From assembly GCA_035570275.1 (NCBI GenBank), contig DATMNI010000148.1, positions 8,265 to 72,264 on the forward strand: DNA of 64,000 nucleotides, given 5' to 3'. The notes below the pieces were generated by a model. That model saw only the letters and a list, made by a program, of their open reading frames with translations, searched no databases and was not told where the DNA came from. Of the stretch, positions 50,379 to 59,084 are shown piece by piece (position 1 is the stretch's first letter; each line of letters opens with the position of its first letter). A program made the translations under genes and the position numbers. This DNA comes from DATMNI01 sp035570275. GTDB lineage: Bacteria > Acidobacteriota > Terriglobia > Bryobacterales > Bryobacteraceae.

Positions 50379-50577
50379 AGGCGAGGTAGGTGCCGGCGCA
50401 ACTCTCCCAAAGAGGGCCGGCATTTGAGGCCCTTGCCCGGCTCAGCCCTAAGCAGGAACCCCTTCGGCGCGTCAGCGCTGCAACCCCGGCTCTGATGACG
50501 ATTCCCTCTAAAGCGGCCGGGCAGCCCGCTTTGGCGCCCACCATGGGTCGCGCCCGTGAACTCGTAAATCCCGTTCT
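50379..50577. other. Intergenic DNA downstream of the TonB receptor gene
   Basis: No gene is recognised. It holds GC-rich DNA with several GGC/GCC-rich inverted words (for example GCCGGGCAGCCCGCTTTGGC) but no clear T-run terminator. Confidence 0.35.
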
Positions 50578-53500
50578 TCAGAAGTAAAACTTCGCGGCAA
50601 TCTGGAGATTGCGAGCGCCGGTGGCGGTGGTGATCTGGCCGAACGAGGTGCTGCCAAAGCTTGCGTTGGGAGCGCCCCAATGCGGACTGTTGGTCACGCC
50701 GTAGGCCTCCAGCCGCAATTGCACGTACTTCCTCTCCGTGATATTGAAATTCTTCGAAAGGGTCGCGTCTTCGTTCAGCAGCCCCGGATTCCGGTAGTAG
50801 GGCATGGTCCGCGGCGCGGAACCTAAAAGGTCCGGACCGACATTTTGAAACGCATTCACATTGAAGTAGTTGTTCAGTTTGCTTTCTACCGAACCCGGCG
50901 TGCTCGGGTCGCCGACCCAGTTGGGGCGTTGCTGCGCGCCGTTGAAAAGGTTGCTGGACGATTGCGTGACCCCGACCGGCGTACCGGATTGGGCGATAAT
51001 GATGGAGCTCAATTCCCAGCCGCCGATCACGCCGTCCAGTATCCGGTTCATGCCTTTTCCGAGCGCCCGGTTCCGGCCAATCGGAATCTGGTAGTTGAAG
51101 CTGGCCACCAGACGTTGCGGTATGTCAAAAACCGACAGCGAGCGCTCATTGCGCAGATTGAAAATGTCCTGCACGCTGGAGCCGCCCGCGATGAAGTCCA
51201 CATCGGAGCCGGACTCGTCGGAGTCGCTGATCATCTTTGAGATGGTGTAGTGCGCCAGCAGGCTCAGGCCGCGCGAGAACCGCTTCTCATATTTGATGGT
51301 GAGCGCGTGATACATGGAGTTGGCGATATTGCGCGACGCTCTGTAGCCGCCCACGCTGGTGTATTCCGGGTAGGGCTTGAGCAACTGGCTTAATGCCACA
51401 GTCGGCAGGCTCAGCGTCGATAACGGGTTGGTGATTTTGCCGAAGAACGGATTGGGCACCAGCGAGCTGAGCGCCGTTCTGCCGAGGCTCCAGTACTGCG
51501 GGTATAGCACATCGAGGGCCGACACAATATCCCCCGTGCCGAAGTACAGGTGCGTGCCCTTGGTGCCGACATAGGAGAGTTCAACCACCCCATGGCCCGG
51601 CACTTCCCGTTGCACCGATAAGTTCCACATCTGATACTGCGGGTTGTTGTCCACCGGCGAAGGCGTGCCCGCGCCGATGCCCAGGAACGCCGCCGCATTG
51701 CGGCCCGGAGGTAACTGCAGACCGGTGGGGAACGGGTTGGCAAAGGTGGCATACTGCGTGAGATTCGAATCGCGGCTCCACTGGATGGAGGTGTCCGTGA
51801 AGCCGAAGGCCGTGCCAACTTCGCCCTTGATGGTGTGCCGGGATACCACATAGAAGAAGCCGTAGCCGCCGCGGATAGAGGTCTTATTGTTCAGAGCGTA
51901 CGCAAACCCGACCCGCGGCTGGACGTTATTGTAGTCGCCGTTGTAGATGTTGCGGTTGCTTGAGTCCGCGAACTTCATGAGGCCCATCAGATTGCCGCAG
52001 GCCGGGCAAGTGGCCGTGGCGGTCAGGCCCGTGATGGGCGCGGGCGAGTTGAGGTCCAGCACGTTCAGGCGGTTGAACCGGTCTGTCCGTGGAATATCGA
52101 AGTCGTAGCGGACGCCCAGGTTGATCGTCAACCTCTTGCTGATTCTCCAATCGTCATTGACGTACGTTCCGAAATAACCGGCGGACTGCGCCGTCGGATA
52201 GTCGATCGACAAAGCCCCGCTGCTGCCCCAGCCGATCAGCGCCGATGCCAGCCCATCGCCCTGGTTCGAATTCGAAACCAGCGGGTTCTGCCCGGTCTGA
52301 TTGCGGCTGAAGGTGAAGCCGCCGCCCGGCAGGTTCGGCTGGAAGTAGTTCTCGTGCAAAAGGCGATACTCGGCGCCCGTCTTGATGGTGTGAGGGCCGT
52401 GGATCTTGGTTACCGACCCCGTATACTGGTACACGTCCTCGTAGCGATGGATGATGGCGAATCCGCCCGAACCCATGGACCGGTATTGGGCCGAATACAG
52501 CGGGAACACCGAAACACCGGCGGCGTGAATCTGGCTGGGAAGGCCCAGCGTGGTCGCATCGAAACCCGTGCTGAACGGGTCCCGGATCGATTTTACGCGG
52601 AGGACGCCAGCGCGCAGATTGATGACCGTGGTCGGGCTCTGCGTCCGCGTATAATCGATGATAAAATTCTGCGAGCGGTTGATGCCGGGGTTTCCGTTGA
52701 ACGAAATGTTGTTTACCAGGTTGGCAATTCCACTCCATCCCCAGTCCACGCTGTAGCGCGCGCTAAAGCGCTGCCTGGAAGAGATATTGTGGTCGATCTT
52801 GGCATCGATCTTGTTGTCGGCACTGGGCGTGCTGCCCTGCCCGAACCAGTTGTTCACACGCGTAAACGGATTGCCTGCAGTGGTGGGCGCGGGGAAGTAT
52901 GTATCGAATTTCTGCGCGATCGGGTTCAGCAAGCTCTGGGGAATAATGTTCCCGGGGAACGGGTTCCGCAGGGTTACGCCGTTGGACACGACGGTGTCGT
53001 ACGGGTTGTAAATGGGAACCAGCGCGCCGCTGGCCAGCCGGGTGTCCGAAAAGTCGCCCGCCAATTGTTGTGCCGTGGGGACGCTGGCCGTGCTGGTGGT
53101 GGCGGAAACCTGCTTATAGCGGTCGAAGTCCACGAAAAAGAATGTCCGGTCCTTCCCGTTATACAGCTTCCCAAGGTAAACCGGGCCGCCCACGTTTCCA
53201 CCAAAGTTGTTGCGCGTGGAGTCCGCCAGCGGCTGCCCGTTCTTGTTTGAGAACCAGTTGTTGGCGTTGAGCGCATTGTCCCGGCGGAAATAGTAACCCA
53301 CGCCATGAACCTGGTTGGTACCGCTCTTCGAAACCATGTTGATGATGGTCCCGCCGGAGTTGCCATATTCCGCGCTGAAGAAATTCGTCTGGACTTTGAT
53401 TTCCTCGATCGTGTCCACCGTCGGCTGAAACTTCACGTCGGTGATGCCGCCGTTCTGCTCGACTCCGGTCAGCACGCCGCCGTCCATCAGCACGTCCGAA

Positions 53501-54024
53501 GCGTTATTCCGGACGCCACTGGAGATGAAGGCGACTCCCCCCGTCCCCCCGGTGATCCCAGGTGTCAGAGCCTCCAGAGAGAGCGGCGAGCGCGACTGGA
53601 TCGGCATGGACATGATCACTCGGTTTTCCATGACCTGCCCCAGAGCTGACGACGTCGTATTCAACAGCGGCGCAGTGGACTGCACCTCCACCTTAGTCGT
53701 CATCTCACCAACCGTCAGTTCGATGTCGACCGTCGCCTGTTGCTGCACCTCAAGCGAAAACGCCGGTTCCTCGGCCTTCCGGAATCCGGACGATTCCACC
53801 GTCAGAACATAGCGGGCCGCCGGCAGTGTGGGAAATATGTACCGGCCCGCCGAATCGGCCACCGTTGGGTACCCAACGTTGCGGTCGGCATCAGTGGCGG
53901 TGATCTTGGCATTTGGCACCGGAGCCTTGGTTGCGTCTGTGATTGTTCCCCGGATTGAACCGGTCGAAGACTGAGCCCGCGACAGAACTGTAAACACGAA
54001 AAGACAAAGCAAAGATTTTCGCAC
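50578..54024 (-). CDS. Oar-like TonB-dependent receptor with carboxypeptidase-regulatory-like domain
   Basis: A 1148-residue outer-membrane protein. The signal peptide is RKSLLCLFVFTVLSRA. Residues 18-110 form a carboxypeptidase-regulatory-like beta domain (GSIRGTITDATKAPVPNAK, GRYIFPTLPAARYVLTVESSGF). A plug-like region follows (TTSSALGQVMENRVIMSMP, GVRNNASDVLMDGGVLTGVEQ, EIKVQTNFFSAEYGNSGGTI). The remainder is a barrel with many aromatic-ended strands, closing in NLQIAAKFYF with a terminal Phe as in outer-membrane barrels. It should bind a large substrate such as a polysaccharide or protein and import part of it with TonB energy. Nearby glycosidase-like and deacetylase genes suggest a glycan. 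ATG 54024 follows AGGGGG. Confidence 0.93.
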   Translation of the reverse strand: MRKSLLCLFVFTVLSRAQSSTGSIRGTITDATKAPVPNAKITATDADRNVGYPTVADSAGRYIFPTLPAARYVLTVESSGFRKAEEPAFSLEVQQQATVDIELTVGEMTTKVEVQSTAPLLNTTSSALGQVMENRVIMSMPIQSRSPLSLEALTPGITGGTGGVAFISSGVRNNASDVLMDGGVLTGVEQNGGITDVKFQPTVDTIEEIKVQTNFFSAEYGNSGGTIINMVSKSGTNQVHGVGYYFRRDNALNANNWFSNKNGQPLADSTRNNFGGNVGGPVYLGKLYNGKDRTFFFVDFDRYKQVSATTSTASVPTAQQLAGDFSDTRLASGALVPIYNPYDTVVSNGVTLRNPFPGNIIPQSLLNPIAQKFDTYFPAPTTAGNPFTRVNNWFGQGSTPSADNKIDAKIDHNISSRQRFSARYSVDWGWSGIANLVNNISFNGNPGINRSQNFIIDYTRTQSPTTVINLRAGVLRVKSIRDPFSTGFDATTLGLPSQIHAAGVSVFPLYSAQYRSMGSGGFAIIHRYEDVYQYTGSVTKIHGPHTIKTGAEYRLLHENYFQPNLPGGGFTFSRNQTGQNPLVSNSNQGDGLASALIGWGSSGALSIDYPTAQSAGYFGTYVNDDWRISKRLTINLGVRYDFDIPRTDRFNRLNVLDLNSPAPITGLTATATCPACGNLMGLMKFADSSNRNIYNGDYNNVQPRVGFAYALNNKTSIRGGYGFFYVVSRHTIKGEVGTAFGFTDTSIQWSRDSNLTQYATFANPFPTGLQLPPGRNAAAFLGIGAGTPSPVDNNPQYQMWNLSVQREVPGHGVVELSYVGTKGTHLYFGTGDIVSALDVLYPQYWSLGRTALSSLVPNPFFGKITNPLSTLSLPTVALSQLLKPYPEYTSVGGYRASRNIANSMYHALTIKYEKRFSRGLSLLAHYTISKMISDSDESGSDVDFIAGGSSVQDIFNLRNERSLSVFDIPQRLVASFNYQIPIGRNRALGKGMNRILDGVIGGWELSSIIIAQSGTPVGVTQSSSNLFNGAQQRPNWVGDPSTPGSVESKLNNYFNVNAFQNVGPDLLGSAPRTMPYYRNPGLLNEDATLSKNFNITERKYVQLRLEAYGVTNSPHWGAPNASFGSTSFGQITTATGARNLQIAAKFYF

Positions 54025-54072
54025 GGTAATCCCCCTAGACTGAAGCCCAAGCCTTATAGACCCGGTTAGGGT

Positions 54073-54103
54073 ACAATATGTGCCATTCCGCCTCGTGAGT
54101 CAA
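54073..54103 (-). promoter_or_regulatory. Candidate sigma-70 promoter of the TonB receptor gene
   Basis: On the minus strand TTGACT (complement of 54098-54103) is a good -35. Possible -10 hexamers are CATATT (54075-54080, 17-base spacer) or TATTGT (54073-54078, 19-base spacer). The start codon lies about 50 bases further on, with AGGGGG before it. The match is partial, so the call is tentative. Confidence 0.45.
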
Positions 54104-54173
54104 GTGCTTTAACCAGGTCGTCATCTTCCCGTCATGTGGAGCCGTGGTCACTCTCCCGGCCCTGCGAAGGATC

Positions 54174-56288
54174 TCATTGTTTGGGCTCTGCACAGTGGAA
54201 CCGCTCCCCAGCGGCCCTCCTGGTTTCCAGAGCGTGGCCACCCCGTCCAATTTGAAGGTCCACCCGAACCGCATCCGCTGCCGCCCGGCAGAAATGGTTG
54301 TGAACCATGCCGCAGTCGGGATTCAGGGCCGGACCCCTGGGGCTTGGAACGGTGGCGCACCCCTGTGAGTCAAGGCCGCTGCGGTAAAGCTGCAACAACT
54401 TGTCCCCTAATCCGGAGTCCCCAGTGAGGATAACCCCTTCCAGCAGTTTGACGGCAGCTTCGTCGCCGCGGCCAGCCCCCACCAGCACGTCGGCGATCTG
54501 CCGGTACAACTCTGGTTTGAGAGGCTCCAATCGAAGTGCATGGTTGCCCGCTTCGAGCGCCTGCCGGGTATCCGCCAGTCTCAAGTAACATGCCGAGAGT
54601 ACCCGGTACAGGTCCGCGCTGCCCTGGGTTTCCTCATTGGATGCCGCATTGGCTGCCCCATTGGATGCCCCGTGTGACGCCTTGGTGATGGAAACACACT
54701 GTAACAGGAACTGCAGCGATCGGCGATACGCCCGCTCACTCTCGGGCGAACCGCCCAGCCGGTCGCCTTTCAGCAGATAACACTCCCCTCCCCATTGGTA
54801 AGGCGCGGCGAAATTGAGCGAAGCCGGCAGCCTGTCCAGAATGGCGATGCTCGATTCCCCCTCATGGATCGCGCCATCCAGTTGGGAATGGCTGGGGTCG
54901 GATTCGTACAGCGCCTGTGACAGCAGGTAGTGGGTCTTGAAGCTGTTGGGGCTGGTCCGGACGGCGGCGGTGGCCATGGTCAGGTCGTCGCGCCAATCCA
55001 GGTTTCGCACCCAGGTCCGGATGCCGAAGCCGGCCGCGATCAAGCATAAGATGGCCGGTGCCGCCGCGGCCAGACCGACGCGGCGGCTGGCGCCGTACAC
55101 GGCCAGCACCAGGCAGGCAACCAGCCCGACCGCCGGCAGGTAAAGGAACCGCTCCGCCATGATCGTGCCAATTGGAAACATCAGGTTCGCAGTCGGCAGG
55201 AAGGCCACGAACGCGAACGACGCGAAGTAGAACGCGGTCCGGTTCCGCCGGAACAGGATGGCCACCACGGCCACAACCGCGGCCACAATCAGCCACCCAA
55301 TCCAGTCCTCGATGCTGCCTCGCGCCAGACCGATTTCCGAGTATGAGTAATCGCACGACAGTCTCTGGGGCCAAACCGTCAGCCAAAGGTATCGCTCCAT
55401 GATTCTGACTGCCGTCGCCCGCGCCGTCCAAAAGCCCGCGCCGGTGAGAGGGTTGTCCCAGAACGGAAACTCCACCGGCCCCGACCCGGCCAGCACGACA
55501 GCCCGCCAGCGCCATACGGCCAGCGCCGGCAGCAGCACGGCCAGCCATCCGGGCCTGGCCGCTCCTCCAAAGGCCAACTCATAGAGAACGACCAACCCCA
55601 CAAGGCTTACCGCGCTCTCCTTGGAAAGCAGCCCCAGCGTGGTCACCGCCGCCAGGCCAACCAGCCAGCCAACCCGGCCGCCAACCAGCCAGTCAACCCG
55701 GCCGCCAACCCGGCCGCCAACCCGCCAGTCAACCTGTCCACGGGCTGTTTCGCCTTCGCGACTTTTCAGGTAAATCAGAAGGCCGCTCAACACCGCCATC
55801 GCCGCCAACAGGTCCGCCCGGCCGACGATGTTCGTTACTGACTCCGTCAAGACCGGATGCAGAGCCCACACGCCGGCAACAAATACGGACGGCCAGAATT
55901 GCCGGATCAGCCGCAGGGCCAGGGCGTATACCAAAAGCGCGTTTCCCAGGTGCAGCAGCAGGTTTACCCAGTGATATCCCGCGGGCCGGTTCCCGTCTCC
56001 AAGAATGGCGTAATTGAAGAGATACGACAGCGTGGTGATCGGCCGGTACAGGCCGCTTTCACCATAAGGCCACCAGTAGCTATGTTGAAAAATGAGCGCC
56101 ACGTTCGCGCCGCTAGCTTCGCGGATGCGGGCATCTCGCAACAGTAGCGTTTTGTTGTCCAGCGCGAAACCGGCCTGGAAAGAGTTCGAGTAAGCCAGTG
56201 CCGTCACTCCGCACAAGGCCAGGGCGGCAAGCGGTAAACGCCGGGTGCCGCTCTCCGCAGCAACTCTGCGGGCCTGGGTGGCCTTCAT
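54174..56288 (-). CDS. TMTC-like transmembrane protein with C-terminal TPR repeats
   Basis: A 704-residue protein. About ten to eleven transmembrane helices occupy residues 15-430, starting LPLAALALCGVTALAYSNSF. The TMTC (DUF1736) landmarks are FQAGFALDNKTLLLRDARIRE, SGLYRPITTLSYLFNYAILG, GYHWVNLLLHLGNALLVYAL and LHPVLTESVTNIVGRADLLAAM. In eukaryotes the family O-mannosylates proteins. Bacterial members are thought to be lipid-sugar-dependent transferases. TPR-like helices follow (YRVLSACYLRLADTRQALEAGNHALRLEP). A 9-bp slippage run at 55672-55737 gives RVGGRVGGRVDWLVGGRVGW in a loop. The gene is monocistronic. Confidence 0.85.
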   Translation of the reverse strand: MKATQARRVAAESGTRRLPLAALALCGVTALAYSNSFQAGFALDNKTLLLRDARIREASGANVALIFQHSYWWPYGESGLYRPITTLSYLFNYAILGDGNRPAGYHWVNLLLHLGNALLVYALALRLIRQFWPSVFVAGVWALHPVLTESVTNIVGRADLLAAMAVLSGLLIYLKSREGETARGQVDWRVGGRVGGRVDWLVGGRVGWLVGLAAVTTLGLLSKESAVSLVGLVVLYELAFGGAARPGWLAVLLPALAVWRWRAVVLAGSGPVEFPFWDNPLTGAGFWTARATAVRIMERYLWLTVWPQRLSCDYSYSEIGLARGSIEDWIGWLIVAAVVAVVAILFRRNRTAFYFASFAFVAFLPTANLMFPIGTIMAERFLYLPAVGLVACLVLAVYGASRRVGLAAAAPAILCLIAAGFGIRTWVRNLDWRDDLTMATAAVRTSPNSFKTHYLLSQALYESDPSHSQLDGAIHEGESSIAILDRLPASLNFAAPYQWGGECYLLKGDRLGGSPESERAYRRSLQFLLQCVSITKASHGASNGAANAASNEETQGSADLYRVLSACYLRLADTRQALEAGNHALRLEPLKPELYRQIADVLVGAGRGDEAAVKLLEGVILTGDSGLGDKLLQLYRSGLDSQGCATVPSPRGPALNPDCGMVHNHFCRAAADAVRVDLQIGRGGHALETRRAAGERFHCAEPKQ

Positions 56289-56839
56289 AGATTCCCCAGC
56301 CTAACAGAAGTGCCGGCATCGCCAATCACAAGAAAAGTGAAAACATTCGCGTCATCAAATCAATCATTTGCGGGAACTCGCTCCGAAACCCCTTGACGGC
56401 GTGTGCTACTTTCCAATCAGGAGGTCTCGCCCACCGCGATTCCTTCGACGGTTTTCTTCGTGGCCACGAAGCGTTGCATGTACGGTGGAACTGAAACTCT
56501 CCCTGGGGCCGTCAACGCCTTCACGGCTGTCTGAGCAGTGCTACGGGGTCGGGGGAGAGACGTTGGGTTCGAACCCATAACATCGGGTGGTGTGCGGATA
56601 GCGTTCATTGTCGCCCCATCTGGTACCAGAGGATGAGCAGCAAATCGGCAAGGATATGTCCGCCATTCAGCGGGCCTAGATCATCGAAGTTGCTCTCCAA
56701 TCCATTGGGCGGCCGACACGCACGGCGATAAGTCCGAGGGGGAAACTCCTAAGCCCGGCCGCCCGCAACGAACTTTCTTCCAATCCTCAACCTACACGTG
56801 TCTCTAACTGGCCGCCGGCATCCCGCATCCGGCATCTGT
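56289..56839. other. Long intergenic region, no gene recognised
   Basis: About 550 bp. A word GGGTTCGAACCCA near 56568 looks like a tRNA T-loop but does not fold as one. The words TTGACG (56391) and GTCAACGCCTTCACGG are seen, without a clear promoter. Near 56811-56835 there is CCGGCATCCCGCATCCGGC, like the left edge of the window. Nothing can be called. Confidence 0.4.
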
Positions 56840-59014
56840 TTACTTAGGTCCGGACTTACCTGACTGGCTTCCTCCTTGAATTCCGCCCCGAACGACCGTG
56901 ATCGACGCCTTCGGCAGTACAAACGAAGTCTGCGCCCCGGCACTCATGCTGGTTTTGACCGGGGGCGCGTCCGGATCGGCGTAGCTATCGGCGCCCGCGG
57001 AATGCCACTGAAACTGAGCCGCGCCATAATTCACCACGGTGAGCGGCCCCGCAAAGAACTGTTCGCTCCCGGCGCCGGCTTCACCGGACGTGGCGTCATG
57101 GAACCTGATGTTTACCCGCTGTTCATTGTCGTGGTCTTTGTTGACCATCAGAAGCGACCATTGGCCATCGGGCCGGTGCACGGCATAAGCGGTCACCAGC
57201 ACGTTCCCGGTCTTATCCCGCACGTCGCTCGATACGCGGAAGACCCGATGATCCGTATCGACCGGCTGCACCCACTCCCTGGCGATTACCTGGCTGGCAA
57301 AGTACTGCGACAGGTGGCCTCTCATCTTGTAATCCCTATCCATATTGAGGAACGTGAGAGCCCCGCCGCCATTGTCGCCGCACCCCGCCCCAAGCGGATT
57401 CGATACGTAATGGAAATAGTAAGTGGCGGCGCCCCCCGCGGATAGGAAGGCGCCGACGTAATCCGCCAGCCAAAGTCCACCCATCAGGTCCACGGCGGTG
57501 ATTCCACCTCGCGACGACACGTTGCCTTCGGTCATCATCATCGGAACGTTGGGCGGCAGTCCATCGTCCTTCCAGACTTCCATGATGTGGGCGATCAACT
57601 CCGGTTCCCGGTACAGGTCGTCCCATTTCGATTGGCAGGGCGTGTACGGGTAGTGCTCGAACGACATGAAGGCCAGGTCCGGCATTCGGCCGTGGGCCTT
57701 GAGGTAATCCAGGAACCGTCCAAACCAGGATACTTTGCCGGCCGCATCCGGCCAGACTTTGATATCTTCGTTCACACCCTCGAAGACCGGGCCTCCCAAC
57801 TTCAAATTGGGGTCCACCTTGTGAATCGCGGCAGCCCACTGTACGTAGAGCGCGGCATAGTCTTCGGGGAGCATGCGCTGGCCGTCCGGTTCCTCGCCCA
57901 GTTCGACGTAGGATACCGGGTACTGGCGCTTTTTCAGGTAGGCGATCTCCGCCGCGGCGTCCTCCGGCGTTGCATAAAGCATGGCAACCGGAACCATCGC
58001 CGGAAGGCCGCGAGTCACGCCGGAGTTGAAAAAGAAGTCGAAGCCGACCTGCTCTCCAGCTTTCTCGTTGATGTCGGAAGCCTGGTGCCAGGGATCGACG
58101 GAAGAACAGATCGTGCTGGTCTGGCCCGCCCCGGCAACGTGCTTTACGAGGTCCTGAAAATCGCCATTCGTTGCCAGAGTTCCGATCGACACTTCGTTGA
58201 CCGCATAGCCCACGCAATTGCGCCGGTCGGCCGGCCCGTGGGTGTCGCACGTGTTCGATGACGCGGTCATCCATATGCGGATATATCGGGCAGGCACCTG
58301 AAATCGGGTGAGCGGGAGGGTAACCGTACCGCCTTGGCCCTGGTTCACGCTGCCCGTTGGGAACGTCTGCCAGAGCCCCGCCGTCGCCCGCCTGGGGTTC
58401 TGTTCACCTCCGGTCCAGAACTGCACGAAGTACGTTTTCGCGTAGGGTTCCGCCCAGGCAATCCGAACGGCGTTAACCGGTTGCAGGCTGCCTAAATCGA
58501 CAATCACCCACTGCGGGTGGAGCGCGTCGTCCTCTCCCGTGAACACGCGGGTCAGGTATGGATTGCTTTTCCAGTAGCTGTTCGCGTCGCCGTCCGTCAG
58601 GCGGGAAAAGTAGGTTGCTCCTCCCCGTGATGCCCGGGTGGTGCCGCGGTGTGGCAGGGCATAGCCGTACGAGTGGCGAATCGTCTCGGTGGGGTTAGCG
58701 TTCCCGGTGAAGTAACCTCGCTCCGCGGGGTCGCTCCACACGCCCTGCGGATTCCAATGCCAGGCCTCTGCGTGAAGCTCGGTATTCTGCCGGTACGTGA
58801 TGCTCTGCCAGCCCGAATCCAGAATCACCTGGAGCATGGGGCCGGTCAGTTCCTTGTCCGCGACACCCAGACCTAACCTGTCAACGGCGGCCCCCAGCGC
58901 ACGAATCGGGCTGAAAGTGTTCAGTACGTGCGACGGGCTGGAATCCACCACCAGGTTCTGCGCCGCCATTGGCGCGGCCGCCCAGCCCAGGAAGAAGAGA
59001 GTTTTCAAACACAT
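56840..59014 (-). CDS. Discoidin-containing clan GH-A-like glycosidase, paralogue 1
   Basis: A 724-residue secreted protein from ATG 59012-59014 (signal CLKTLFFLGWAAAPMAAQ); an in-frame reading to 59083 would include repeat R1. Residues about 100-280 form a coagulation-factor-type (discoidin) module with DDALHPQWVIVDLGSLQPVN and ARYIRIWMTASSNTCDTHGP. Residues 300-600 are a TIM-barrel-like domain. The motif VELGEEPDGQ (374-376 Glu-Glu-Pro) sits where clan GH-A enzymes have their acid/base Asn-Glu-Pro, and MMMTEGNVSS (Glu 496) where the nucleophile lies. The C-terminal 110 residues look like a beta-sandwich. Family assignment within GH-A is not possible by eye; catalytic residues are inferred. 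The protein at 60476 is a clear paralogue. Confidence 0.75.
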   Translation of the reverse strand: MCLKTLFFLGWAAAPMAAQNLVVDSSPSHVLNTFSPIRALGAAVDRLGLGVADKELTGPMLQVILDSGWQSITYRQNTELHAEAWHWNPQGVWSDPAERGYFTGNANPTETIRHSYGYALPHRGTTRASRGGATYFSRLTDGDANSYWKSNPYLTRVFTGEDDALHPQWVIVDLGSLQPVNAVRIAWAEPYAKTYFVQFWTGGEQNPRRATAGLWQTFPTGSVNQGQGGTVTLPLTRFQVPARYIRIWMTASSNTCDTHGPADRRNCVGYAVNEVSIGTLATNGDFQDLVKHVAGAGQTSTICSSVDPWHQASDINEKAGEQVGFDFFFNSGVTRGLPAMVPVAMLYATPEDAAAEIAYLKKRQYPVSYVELGEEPDGQRMLPEDYAALYVQWAAAIHKVDPNLKLGGPVFEGVNEDIKVWPDAAGKVSWFGRFLDYLKAHGRMPDLAFMSFEHYPYTPCQSKWDDLYREPELIAHIMEVWKDDGLPPNVPMMMTEGNVSSRGGITAVDLMGGLWLADYVGAFLSAGGAATYYFHYVSNPLGAGCGDNGGGALTFLNMDRDYKMRGHLSQYFASQVIAREWVQPVDTDHRVFRVSSDVRDKTGNVLVTAYAVHRPDGQWSLLMVNKDHDNEQRVNIRFHDATSGEAGAGSEQFFAGPLTVVNYGAAQFQWHSAGADSYADPDAPPVKTSMSAGAQTSFVLPKASITVVRGGIQGGSQSGKSGPK

Positions 59015-59066
59015 CTTTTTCACCTTTCGGGGATTCGAATTTGCGGGCCGCCCTGCCCGCGGCAAA

Positions 59067-59083
59067 TTGGCAACCTGCCCCAC
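59067..59083 (-). repeat. Dispersed repeat R1, half unit
   Basis: The complement of GTGGGGCAGGTTGCCAAT lies between the polysaccharide deacetylase stop and the glycosidase-like start. It also translates as MGQVANLP in a spurious extension. Confidence 0.65.
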
Positions 59084-59084
59084 T

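Noticed and set aside
56560..56590. GGGTTCGAACCCA looked like a tRNA T-arm
   Set aside because: Neither strand gives a five-pair T stem followed by a seven-base acceptor strand and CCA, and no D-arm or anticodon arm can be placed upstream.
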